Under the pieces are notes generated by a model. That model was not told where the DNA came from, ran no database searches, and saw only the letters and a program-made list of their open reading frames with translations. Positions 55,523-63,793 of a DNA stretch of 64,000 nucleotides are shown in pieces; within the stretch, counting starts at the first letter, position 1, and every line of letters begins with the position of its first letter. Location of the stretch: the NCBI RefSeq assembly GCF_031656215.1, contig NZ_CP134228.1:682001-746000 (forward strand), given 5' to 3'. This stretch comes from Mesorhizobium koreense (GTDB lineage: Bacteria; Pseudomonadota; Alphaproteobacteria; Rhizobiales; Rhizobiaceae). Made by a program: the position numbers and the translations under genes.

Positions 55523-56455
55523 ATGGGCATTCTGGATTTTCCGATCCACGGCAGGGCGGCGGCAAAGCAGCCGGATACGGGCCTCGCGAAGGCGCTCGAC
55601 GGCTTCTCCATCGAGGTCATGCCGCGCACGGCGGCCAAGGTCCCGAGTTTTTCGGATATCCTGCCCGCCGGCACACGGGTCTACATCGCCAATATCGACG
55701 GTACGCCGCTCGACGACATGGTGGCGACGGCGAAGCGCCTTACTGAGGACGGCTTCGCGGTGATGCCGCATATCCCGGCACGTATGATCGAAAGCCGCGC
55801 CATGCTGGAGGAATGGCTTCGCCGTTACCGTGACGAGGCCGGCGTCGATCAGGCTCTGGTACTCGCGGGCGGCCTGCCGGCACCGCGCGGGGAATTTGAC
55901 AGCTCCATGCAGCTTCTCGAAACCGGCCTGTTCGAGCAGTACGGTTTCCGCCGCCTGCACGTCGCTGGACACCCCGAAGGCAGCCGCGACATCGACCCCG
56001 ACGGCTCGACGCGGAACGTGGATGCGGCACTTCAATGGAAGCAGGAATATGCCTGCCGCACCGGCACAGAGATGGCGATCGTCACGCAGTTCGTGTTCGA
56101 CGCAAGGCCGGCACTCGGGTGGTCCGAGCGCATCCGCGCCAACGGCATCACGCTGCCGATCCATCTCGGCGTCGCCGGACCGGCCAGGCTGCAGACGCTG
56201 ATCAAGTTCGCCATGGCCTGCGGCGTCGGGCCGTCGATCCAGGTCCTGCGCAAGCGCGCCATGGATCTCACCAAGCTGATGCTGCCATACACGCCCGCGG
56301 AGGTTCTTTCCGGTGCGGCCAACCACCTCTCCTCCCATCCTGGCAGCCTGATCAAGCAGATGCATGTCTTTCCGCTCGGCGGCATCGTCGCCGCAGCGGA
56401 CTGGGTGCGGGATCACAGGGCCGAAGCGACGCGCGATTCTGCCTGTTCGGCGTGA
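55523..56455 (+). CDS. metF: Methylenetetrahydrofolate reductase-like protein (MetF family)
   Basis: A 310-residue MetF-like TIM barrel protein. Family features include FSIEVMPRTAAK, EDGFAVMPHIPAR, LVLAGGLPAP (folate-site aspartate replaced by alanine/glycine context) and AALQWKQEYACRTGTEMAIVTQFVFD. GGGAGG lies eight bases before the ATG at 55523; an ATG at 55496 overlaps the operator and lacks a ribosome site. It would return the 5-methyl-tetrahydrofolate made by the two demethylases to 5,10-methylene-tetrahydrofolate, as metF does beside ligM in Sphingobium. It is divergent enough from canonical MetF that other roles are possible. Confidence 0.83.
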   Translation: MGILDFPIHGRAAAKQPDTGLAKALDGFSIEVMPRTAAKVPSFSDILPAGTRVYIANIDGTPLDDMVATAKRLTEDGFAVMPHIPARMIESRAMLEEWLRRYRDEAGVDQALVLAGGLPAPRGEFDSSMQLLETGLFEQYGFRRLHVAGHPEGSRDIDPDGSTRNVDAALQWKQEYACRTGTEMAIVTQFVFDARPALGWSERIRANGITLPIHLGVAGPARLQTLIKFAMACGVGPSIQVLRKRAMDLTKLMLPYTPAEVLSGAANHLSSHPGSLIKQMHVFPLGGIVAAADWVRDHRAEATRDSACSA

Positions 56456-56555
56456 TTTACCCATAGTAAGCCGTCATATAAAGCGACCCCTTTCCACCCA
56501 TGCGTGAAGCCATCGGGCGGCGTGGTTCTGCTTTCCTTGTAGTTGCCCTCCGCCA

Positions 56556-56563
56556 AAACGTTT
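56556..56563. promoter_or_regulatory. Possible LacI-type operator half upstream of rhaS
   Basis: AAACGTTT palindrome with a central CG, 140 bases before the rhaS-like gene. LacI-family operators share this centre, but a single short palindrome is weak evidence. The rest of the 248-base gap shows no gene. Confidence 0.25.
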
Positions 56564-56703
56564 CGATGGGATGTTGCCGCGGCCGCGATTGATGGTAGTT
56601 TGAGGCGATCGCTTGCGGCCCAGTGGAGGCGCCGAGAGCGTTATCGCGCCGCCACGACCGGAGCGCTCCGGTCCGGAGACACATTGGCAGGGAGGAGATT
56701 GCC

Positions 56704-57720
56704 ATGAAGACCACACGCCGTACTGTCTTTAAACTCGGCGCCGGGGCGGCTTTCGCCGTCGCCGCGCCGGCTATCTTGACGCAGAAAGCCAGCGCCGCTG
56801 ACAAGCGCATCGCCATGATCGTCAAGAATCTCGGCAACAGCTATTTCGACGCCTGCGCCAACGGCGCCAAGAATGCCGCCAAGGAAATCGGCGGCATCGA
56901 GATCATCTATACTGCATCGGCCAAGCCGACGGCGGAGGACCAGATCGCTGTCATCGACGCGCAGATCGCGCAGAAGGTCGACGGCATCATCGTTTCCGCC
57001 AACGACGCCAACGCGCTGGTTCCGGTCGGCAAGAAGGCGATGCAGCGCGGCATCAAGGTGATGAGCTTCGATTCGGCGATCGCGCCGGCCGGGCGCATCG
57101 TCCATCTCTCGGCTTCCTCGACGCCGCTGATCGGCGCCAAACAGGTGCAGATGATCGGCAAGACGCTCAACTACAAGGGCGAGGTCGCAATCCTGTCCGC
57201 CGCCTCCACCATGACCAACCAGAATTCCTGGATCGCCGCCATGAAGGAGGAATGGAAAGATCCGAAATACAAGGACATGCCACTGGTGGCGACCGTCTAT
57301 GGCGACGACCAGGACGACAAGAGCTACCGCGAGATGCAGGGCCTGGTGAAGGCGCATCCGAACCTGAAGGGCGTCATCTCGCCGACCACCATCGGCATCC
57401 GTGCCGGCGCGAAGGCGATCGTCGACGGCGGGCTCGTCGGCAAGGTCTTCATCACAGGCCTTGGTCTGCCGTCCGAGATGAAGGACTATGTGCTGAAGGG
57501 CGCCTGCGATACGTTCGCCATCTGGAACCCGGTCGATTACGGCTATTCCTCGACCTACATCATGAACGACATTCTTTCCGGCAAGCCGACCACGGAAGGC
57601 TCGAAGCTGTCGATGGGCAAGAAGGGCGAAACCACCGTCGGCAAGGACGGCGAATGCATCATGGGCGAGCCCTTCGTCTTCGACAAAACGAATGTCGAGG
57701 AGTACGCGAAGATCTTCTGA
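56704..57720 (+). CDS. rhaS: Rhamnose-type ABC transporter substrate-binding protein (RhaS-like)
   Basis: A 338-residue periplasmic sugar-binding protein. The N-terminus carries a twin-arginine-like signal (TTRRTVFKLGAGAAFAVAAPAIL) instead of an ordinary Sec signal. The two lobes follow, with KRIAMIVKNLGNSYFDACANGAKN at the start. It resembles the RhaS binding protein of rhizobial rhamnose transporters. GGGAGGAGA precedes the ATG. Neither rhamnose kinase nor isomerase is in the window, so the ligand is uncertain; AI-2-like or other deoxy sugars are alternatives. Confidence 0.82.
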   Translation: MKTTRRTVFKLGAGAAFAVAAPAILTQKASAADKRIAMIVKNLGNSYFDACANGAKNAAKEIGGIEIIYTASAKPTAEDQIAVIDAQIAQKVDGIIVSANDANALVPVGKKAMQRGIKVMSFDSAIAPAGRIVHLSASSTPLIGAKQVQMIGKTLNYKGEVAILSAASTMTNQNSWIAAMKEEWKDPKYKDMPLVATVYGDDQDDKSYREMQGLVKAHPNLKGVISPTTIGIRAGAKAIVDGGLVGKVFITGLGLPSEMKDYVLKGACDTFAIWNPVDYGYSSTYIMNDILSGKPTTEGSKLSMGKKGETTVGKDGECIMGEPFVFDKTNVEEYAKIF

Positions 57721-57734
57721 GCGCCGGTGGTTAT

Positions 57735-57873
57735 CGACCCCCACTCCGTCCCGCTTCGCGGGCCACCTCTCCCCCGCTCGACGGGGGAGAGGAAGCGCCA
57801 GACCAGCTACGAGCTTTCCTCTCCCCTTTTGAGAGGGAGAGGTGGTTTGCGAAGCAAACCGGAGTGGGGGTCG
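57735..57873. repeat. Long palindromic repeat between rhaS and rhaT
   Basis: An inverted repeat with outer arms CGACCCCCACTCCG (57735) and CGGAGTGGGGGTCG (end 57873) and inner arms around GCCACCTCTCCC and GGGAGAGGTGG. The whole can fold as one long cruciform or hairpin. Comparable elements are dispersed in rhizobial genomes from memory. It fills most of the 214-base gap after the binding-protein gene. Confidence 0.8.
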
Positions 57874-57934
57874 GGCGCTTCGTCTCAGTATCCTTGATTT
57901 CGCATCATCCATCTAAGAAACACGCCGGAAAACC

Positions 57935-59437
57935 GTGCCTGATCCCATTCTCACCCTCTCCGGCATTTCCAAGAGCTTTCCCGGCGTCCGTGCGCTCCGC
58001 GACGTCAGCCTGGCGCTCCAGGCCGGTCGGGTGACGGCACTCGTCGGCGAGAATGGTGCCGGCAAATCGACGATCGTCAAGGTGCTGACCGGCATCTACC
58101 GGCCTGATGAGGGCGAAATCCGCGTCGGCGGGGAGCCGAGGGAATTCTTCTCGCCGCGCGACGCCTGGGCCGCCGGCATCGCCGCCATCCATCAGGAGAC
58201 GGTGATGTTCGACGAACTTACCGTTGCAGAGAATATCTTCATGGGCCACATGCCGATCGCCTCGGCGCAACTGGTCGACTGGAGCGCGATGCGCGAAAAG
58301 GCAGCCGAACTGCTCCGCCGTATCGACGCGCACATTCCGCCCGACCTGCCGCTCAAGCGGCTCTCCGTCGCGCAGAAACATCTGGTCGAGATCGCCCGCG
58401 CGCTTTCGCACGAGGCGCGGGTTGTCATCATGGACGAGCCGACGGCGGCGCTGTCGGCCAACGAGATCGACGACCTCTTCCGCATCGTCGCGCAGCTCAA
58501 ACAAGAGGGCCGCGCTATCGTCTTCATCAGCCACAAATTCGATGAGATCTTCCGCATCGCCGACGATTTCGTCTGCCTGCGCGATGGCGAGAAAGTCGGC
58601 GAGGGACCGATTTCCTCGGTCACCGAAGCGGAATTGATCCGCATGATGGTGGGGAGGCCGGTCGATCAGGTCTTTCCGAAGCGCGACGTGCCGATCGGCG
58701 AGGTGGTGCTTTCGGTCGATGGCCTCTCCAACGCCACCGAATATGCCGACGTGTCGTTCGGTCTGCGCAAGGGTGAGATCCTCGGTCTCTACGGGCTCGT
58801 CGGAGCCGGTCGCACCGAAGCCATGCAGGGGCTGTTCGGCATCACGCCGACCACGCGCGGCGGCGTGCTCCTCGACGGCAAGCCACTTGACATCCGCTCG
58901 CCGTCCGACGCCATCCGCGCCGGCATCGCCTATGTCCCGGAGGATCGACAGGACCAGGGTGTGGTGCTGTCGCTCGGCATCCGCGAGAACATCACGCTCG
59001 CCAATCTCCGGAAATATGTGCGTGGGCTCTTCCTCTCCCGTCCGGCCGAGCAGGAGGAGACGCGCCGTTTCGGCCGGCGGCTCGCCGTCAAGGCAGCGAA
59101 CTGGGAGCAGAAACTGGCTGAACTCTCCGGCGGCAACCAGCAGAAGGTGGTGATCGCCAAATGGCTGGCGACGCGGCCGAAGGTGATCATCCTCGACGAG
59201 CCGACCAAGGGTATCGATATCGGCTCCAAGGCCGCCGTCCACGATTTCATCGGTGAACTCGCCGAGGATGGGCTGGCCGTCGTGCTGATCTCGTCGGAAC
59301 TGCCGGAGGTGATGGGGCTGGCGGATCGCGTCATCGTCATGAAGGAAGGGCGTATGGTCGAGGAATTCCGGCGCGGCGAATGGAGCGCCGAGGAAATCGT
59401 CGGCGCGGCGACCGGCGCGCGGAAGGAGGCGGCGTGA
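57935..59437 (+). CDS. rhaT: Rhamnose-type ABC transporter ATP-binding protein (RhaT-like)
   Basis: A 500-residue double ATPase of the CUT2 family. First domain: Walker A GENGAGKSTIVK, a degenerate signature (LPLKRLSVAQKHLVEIARAL). Second domain: GLVGAGRTEAMQ (degenerate Walker A) and LSGGNQQKVVIAKWL signature. Such asymmetry is normal for RbsA-like proteins. GTG start. The permease gene overlaps its stop by four bases. Confidence 0.9.
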   Translation: MPDPILTLSGISKSFPGVRALRDVSLALQAGRVTALVGENGAGKSTIVKVLTGIYRPDEGEIRVGGEPREFFSPRDAWAAGIAAIHQETVMFDELTVAENIFMGHMPIASAQLVDWSAMREKAAELLRRIDAHIPPDLPLKRLSVAQKHLVEIARALSHEARVVIMDEPTAALSANEIDDLFRIVAQLKQEGRAIVFISHKFDEIFRIADDFVCLRDGEKVGEGPISSVTEAELIRMMVGRPVDQVFPKRDVPIGEVVLSVDGLSNATEYADVSFGLRKGEILGLYGLVGAGRTEAMQGLFGITPTTRGGVLLDGKPLDIRSPSDAIRAGIAYVPEDRQDQGVVLSLGIRENITLANLRKYVRGLFLSRPAEQEETRRFGRRLAVKAANWEQKLAELSGGNQQKVVIAKWLATRPKVIILDEPTKGIDIGSKAAVHDFIGELAEDGLAVVLISSELPEVMGLADRVIVMKEGRMVEEFRRGEWSAEEIVGAATGARKEAA

Positions 59438-60426
59438 GCGCCGCGCTGAAATCGCGCGAGTTTCTCCTTGCCGTCGCGCTTGCGGTGGCGGTCGCTGTTA
59501 TCGGGCTTTATCAGCCGGTATTCGTCGAGTGGGAAAACCTCTCCGACATGCTGACCGAGACATCGGTGCTGTTCATGCTGGCGCTGGCGCAGATGGTGGT
59601 CATCCTGACGCGCGGCATCGACCTGTCGGTGGCCGCGAACCTCGCGCTCTCGGGGTTTCTCGCCGCGCTCGTCAGCCAGTATTATCCGGGCGTGCCGCTG
59701 ATTCTGATGATCCTCGTCGGAGTCTTGTCCGGCCTCGTGCTCGGCATGTTGAACGGCGTGCTCGTCGCCGCGCTCGGCATCCCCTCCATCGTCGTGACGC
59801 TCGGCACGCTCGCCGTCTATCGCGGTATGATCATCATTATCGCCGGTGGCGACCAGGTGAACGCCTCGGAGATGGGCGTTTCCTTTCAGGCCTTCCCCAA
59901 AGACAGTTTCCTCGGCCTTACGACGCCGATCTGGATCACCATCGTCGTGTCTGTGATTTTCTGGGTGTTCCTGAGCTTCACCCGCACCGGCCGCGGCTTC
60001 TACGCCGTCGGCGGCAATCCGGTCGCGGCGCGCTATTGCGGCATCGACCAGGGTAAACAGGAATTTCTCGCCTATTCGATCTCCGGGGCGGTTTCGGGCC
60101 TGTGCGGTTACCTGTGGGTGGCGCGCTACGGCGTCGCCTATTCCGAGATCGCCAATGGCTATGAACTGACCGTCATCGCGGCTTGCGTGATCGGCGGGGT
60201 GTCGATCGGCGGTGGTGTCGGCACCGTACCGGGCGCGCTGCTCGGCGCGCTATTCCTCGGCATCGTCAACACGGCACTGCCGGTGCTGCAGATCACGCCC
60301 TTCTGGCAAATGGCGATTTCCGGCGCCGTCATCCTCGCCGCCGTCGTCATCAACGCGCGCGCCGAGCGACGACCCGACAAGCTCATCCTGCCCGAAGCAA
60401 GGCGTCTCGGGCGCCAGCGATCATGA
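59434..60426 (+). CDS. rhaP: Rhamnose-type ABC transporter permease 1 (RhaP-like)
   Basis: A 330-residue BPD_transp_2 permease with eight to ten helices and the conserved TRGIDLSVAANLALSGF and CVIGGVSIGGGVGTVPGALLG loops. A GTG start, preceded by GGAAGGAGG, overlaps the rhaT stop. Pairs with the next permease to form a heterodimeric channel, as in rhaPQ. Confidence 0.9.
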   Translation: MSAALKSREFLLAVALAVAVAVIGLYQPVFVEWENLSDMLTETSVLFMLALAQMVVILTRGIDLSVAANLALSGFLAALVSQYYPGVPLILMILVGVLSGLVLGMLNGVLVAALGIPSIVVTLGTLAVYRGMIIIIAGGDQVNASEMGVSFQAFPKDSFLGLTTPIWITIVVSVIFWVFLSFTRTGRGFYAVGGNPVAARYCGIDQGKQEFLAYSISGAVSGLCGYLWVARYGVAYSEIANGYELTVIAACVIGGVSIGGGVGTVPGALLGALFLGIVNTALPVLQITPFWQMAISGAVILAAVVINARAERRPDKLILPEARRLGRQRS

Positions 60427-61466
60427 GCGCCTCGATGCCGACGGAAGAACGCTATGCCGTGCTCGATGCGCCGCCGAGAAGGCTTTCCGCCACGCTTTTG
60501 CGCTGGGAGGTGATCCTTGTCATCCTGCTCGCGCTGACAATCGTCATTAACGCGATCGTCTCGCCCTATTTCCTCGATGTCTACAATCTCGCCGACGCCA
60601 CCTCGAATTTCTCCGAGAAGGCGATCATCGCGCTCGCCATGGCGCTTTTGATCCTGGTGCGCGACATCGATCTTTCGGTTGCCGCCATCATCGCGCTCGC
60701 CGCGATGGCGATCGGCTATGCGGCCGACGCGGGTTTCGGGGCGCCGGTGCTTTTCGCGGTGGGCATAGGCGTCGGGCTGCTCTGCGGCCTCTTCAACGGC
60801 TTTCTGGTCACCTATATCCGGCTGCCTTCCATCGTCGTCACCATCGGCACGATGTCGCTGTTCCGGGGGCTCACCCAGGTGGTGCTCGGCGACCAAGCGC
60901 TGACGCACTATCCACAGGGGTTTCTGAGTCTCGGTCAGAACTATTTCATCCCCTATGTTCAGTCCGGCGTGCCCTGGCTTTTCATCCCGCCGGTGCCGCT
61001 GTCCTTCCTGATCTTCCTGATCCTGGCGGCGATCTTCGGCATCGTCCTTCACAGGACGGCGGTCGGCCGGCAGCTTTTCGCCATAGGCTCGAACCCGGTC
61101 GCCGCCCGCTTCTCGGGCGTCCCGGTCGACCGGCTGCGCTTCATCCTGTTCGCCGTTTCAGGCATGCTCTCAGGGCTTGCGGCGGCGCTGCTCGCGGCGC
61201 GTCTGGGTTCGATGCGCTCCAACATCGCCTTCGGCTGGGAGCTCGACATCGTCACCATGGTCATCCTCGGCGGCGTCTCCATCGCCGGCGGCATCGGCTC
61301 CATAATCGGCGTCTTCCTTGCCGTGCTGGTGCTCGGCCTCGTCACGTTCGGCATGTCGCTGAACAACATCCCGGGCCAGGTGGTCAGCGTCTATACCGGC
61401 GCGCTCCTGATCGCCGTCATAGCCATACCGCGCATCTTCGAGCGCATCCGTCCGGGAGGCGGGTAG
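60423..61466 (+). CDS. rhaQ: Rhamnose-type ABC transporter permease 2 (RhaQ-like)
   Basis: A 347-residue permease of the same family with VRDIDLSVAAIIALAAMAIG and ILGGVSIAGGIGSIIGVFLA loops. ATGA overlap with the preceding permease gene. The N-terminal 20 residues are cytoplasmic. The presence of two different permeases is characteristic of the Rha-type transporters, in contrast to single-permease Rbs or Xyl types. Confidence 0.9.
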   Translation: MSASMPTEERYAVLDAPPRRLSATLLRWEVILVILLALTIVINAIVSPYFLDVYNLADATSNFSEKAIIALAMALLILVRDIDLSVAAIIALAAMAIGYAADAGFGAPVLFAVGIGVGLLCGLFNGFLVTYIRLPSIVVTIGTMSLFRGLTQVVLGDQALTHYPQGFLSLGQNYFIPYVQSGVPWLFIPPVPLSFLIFLILAAIFGIVLHRTAVGRQLFAIGSNPVAARFSGVPVDRLRFILFAVSGMLSGLAAALLAARLGSMRSNIAFGWELDIVTMVILGGVSIAGGIGSIIGVFLAVLVLGLVTFGMSLNNIPGQVVSVYTGALLIAVIAIPRIFERIRPGGG

Positions 61467-61578
61467 CTCCGCTTTCGGGACGAGGTGTCAATTAAGCCTT
61501 GTCGTCAGCCGACTAATCCTTAAGCTCTAGCCGAAGACCCCGGCCGGGAGGGCCGAGGCGAACCAGGGAGGATAGATA

Positions 61579-62835
61579 ATGAAACCATGGAATAAGCTCG
61601 TCCGCGGCGGCGTTCTCTGCGCCGGTGCGGCCGTCCTGGCGTTGTCGGTCGGTACGAGTGCCGAGGCGCAGGACAAGGGTCCGATCAAGATCGGCGTCAT
61701 CGCCGAAGCGCAATCCGTCGCGGGTTCGTCGATCCCGCAGGCCGCACAGCTCGCAGCGGACGAGATCAATGCCAAGGGCGGCGTCGACGGCCGCAAGGTG
61801 GAGATCGTCTCCTACGACAATCATTCCTCGGCTGCTGAATCGGTTCGCGCTTTCCAGCGCGCGGTCAGCCAGGATCATGTGAACGCCGTCATCGCCAGCT
61901 ATGTCAGCGAGGTCGTCCTGGCGCTCGAACCGTGGGCGGCGCGGCTGAAGACGGTGATGGTGACACCCGGCGCCGCCTCCGACGTCATCACGGAGAACAT
62001 CGCCAAGAATTACGACGCCATGAAGTACACCTTTCATGGCTATCTGACATCCGGTGCGCTTTCCGGTCTCGTCTGCAGCGCCGCCAAGGATATCCTGGTC
62101 GACGGGCTGAAGATGAAGACCGCCGTCATCATGAGCGAGGACGCCGCCTGGACGACGCCGCTGGACGCCGGCTACCAGAAATGCCTGCCCGAGATCGGGC
62201 TCAAGGTTCTCGATCACATCCGCTTCTCCCCCGACACCACCGACTTCACGCCGATCTTCAACCAGATCGAGGCGAAGAAGCCGGACGTGATCATCACCGG
62301 CATCTCCCATGTCGGCACCCAGCCGACGGTGCAGTGGAAGAGCCAGCAGGTGCCGATCCCGATGTTCGGCATTTCCTCGCAGGCGACCAATTCGACCTTC
62401 TGGAAGGATACCAACGGCGCCACCGACGGCGTGCTCTTCCAGGCGGTCTCCGGCCCGGGCGTGGCGACGACGGAAAAGACGCTTCCTTTCGTCGCCGCAT
62501 TCGTGAAGAAGTTCGGCAACCAGCCGTCCTATGCCGGCTACACCTCCTATGACGAGGTGTATTACATCACCGAAGCCATCAAGCGCGCCGGCTCCACCGA
62601 TGGCGACAAGCTCGTCGCAGCCATGGAGAAGACCGACTATGTCGGCACCATCGGCCGCATCCAGTTCCTGCCGAAGGGCGATCCGCACGTCCATGGCCTG
62701 AAGACCGGCAAGGGCTTCATCACCGGGCTGATGCTGCAATGGCAGGACGGCAAGCAGGTCAATCTCTGGCCCAAGGACCTCGCCAACGGCAAACTGAAGT
62801 TCCCGGACTTCGTCAAGATCGGCGGCGCCCATTAA
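61579..62835 (+). CDS. LivK-type ABC transporter substrate-binding protein (second system)
   Basis: A 418-residue binding protein. Signal peptide (MKPWNKLVRGGVLCAGAAVLALSVGTSAEAQ) and Peripla_BP_6 fold (IKIGVIAEAQSVAGSSIPQAAQLAADEIN; FTPIFNQIEAKKPDVIITGI). GGGAGG precedes the ATG. It differs strongly from the first LivK here. It heads a second branched-chain-type operon with livH- and livM-like genes. The ligand is unknown. No ATGTATACAT site was seen in front of it. Confidence 0.87.
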   Translation: MKPWNKLVRGGVLCAGAAVLALSVGTSAEAQDKGPIKIGVIAEAQSVAGSSIPQAAQLAADEINAKGGVDGRKVEIVSYDNHSSAAESVRAFQRAVSQDHVNAVIASYVSEVVLALEPWAARLKTVMVTPGAASDVITENIAKNYDAMKYTFHGYLTSGALSGLVCSAAKDILVDGLKMKTAVIMSEDAAWTTPLDAGYQKCLPEIGLKVLDHIRFSPDTTDFTPIFNQIEAKKPDVIITGISHVGTQPTVQWKSQQVPIPMFGISSQATNSTFWKDTNGATDGVLFQAVSGPGVATTEKTLPFVAAFVKKFGNQPSYAGYTSYDEVYYITEAIKRAGSTDGDKLVAAMEKTDYVGTIGRIQFLPKGDPHVHGLKTGKGFITGLMLQWQDGKQVNLWPKDLANGKLKFPDFVKIGGAH

Positions 62836-62846
62836 AGCCGGCTTTC

Positions 62847-62870
62847 GGCCCTCGGCATCAGCCGGGGGCC
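62847..62870 (+). other. Stem-loop after the second livK-type gene
   Basis: Ten-base-pair stem GGCCCTCGGC/GCCGGGGGCC (one T-G pair) with a four-base loop, in the gap before the permease gene and with no U-run. Likely an mRNA-stabilising or processing structure. Confidence 0.7.
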
Positions 62871-62911
62871 TTCGCTCCCCTCAATATCCCTACCAGTACG
62901 GAGCCTGACCG

Positions 62912-63787
62912 ATGCTCTTCTGGCAGATACTGATCGACGGCTTTGCGATCAGTTCCCTCTATGCGTTGGCGGCGACCGGCTTCACGCTGATCTTCGGCGT
63001 CTCCGGTGTGCTTAACCTGTCGCACGGCGCGTTGATGGTGGCCGCCGCGGTCGGCGCCTGGGCGCTCAACAGCGAACTTGGCTCCGGCGCTTATCTGGGC
63101 GCTGTCTTCGGCGTTGCCACCGGCGTCGTGCTGACACTCCTGACTTACGCGGTCGTCGTACGACCGCTGCAGCGGTCCTCCAGGATTCGCGAGGAGGAGA
63201 AGGAAATCTTCATTCTGACGGCGACGCTCCTGTGGGGCATCATGATCCAGGAACTGATCGCCTATTTCTTCACCAACAACGCGAAGTCCGTCCTGCCGGT
63301 GGTTGCCGGCGTGGTCCATATCGCGAGTGTTCGCACGCCGGCCAACGAAATCTTCACCGCGATCGTGTGCTGGGTCGCCATTGCCATCCTGTGGTTCATC
63401 GTCAACCGGACGCGCGCGGGCAAGTCCGTGCTTGCCGCGTCGATGAACCCGCGTGGCGTCACGCTGCTCGGCGTGGAACTGTCATCCGTCTATATCGCCG
63501 TATGGGTCATCTACGGCGTGCTCGTCGGTGTCGCGGGCGTGCTTCTCGGCATGTTCCTTGGTGTCTCCTCCTACAGCGCGGGACCGCTCACCGCGAGCGC
63601 CTTTTCCATCGTCGTGCTGGGCGGGCTCGGCAGCGTGCCGGGATCGCTGATCGCGGCCTATGCGGTCGGCTATCTGGAGACCATCACCGCCTACACGATC
63701 TCGCCCGCCTATCGTTCGATCCCGGCGCTGCTTCTGGTGGTGCTGGTCATGTATCTGCGCCCGCGCGGGCTGCTCGGGAGGCGCTGA
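62912..63787 (+). CDS. LivH-type ABC transporter permease (second system)
   Basis: A 291-residue permease with about eight helices: LAATGFTLIFGVSGVLNLSHGALM at the start and VVLGGLGSVPGSLIAAYAVG near the end, which are LivH landmarks. It starts 76 bases after the binding-protein stop and is followed six bases later by a livM-like gene. Confidence 0.9.
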   Translation: MLFWQILIDGFAISSLYALAATGFTLIFGVSGVLNLSHGALMVAAAVGAWALNSELGSGAYLGAVFGVATGVVLTLLTYAVVVRPLQRSSRIREEEKEIFILTATLLWGIMIQELIAYFFTNNAKSVLPVVAGVVHIASVRTPANEIFTAIVCWVAIAILWFIVNRTRAGKSVLAASMNPRGVTLLGVELSSVYIAVWVIYGVLVGVAGVLLGMFLGVSSYSAGPLTASAFSIVVLGGLGSVPGSLIAAYAVGYLETITAYTISPAYRSIPALLLVVLVMYLRPRGLLGRR

Positions 63788-63793
63788 CGCACC

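Noticed and set aside
57905-59242. A 445-codon minus-strand frame opposite rhaT
   Set aside because: Antisense to a complete ABC ATPase gene with all motifs; aspartate/arginine/histidine-rich shadow.
61513-62832. A 439-codon minus-strand frame opposite the second livK-type gene
   Set aside because: Same reasoning: the plus-strand protein has a signal peptide and family fold, while the antisense frame has no motif.
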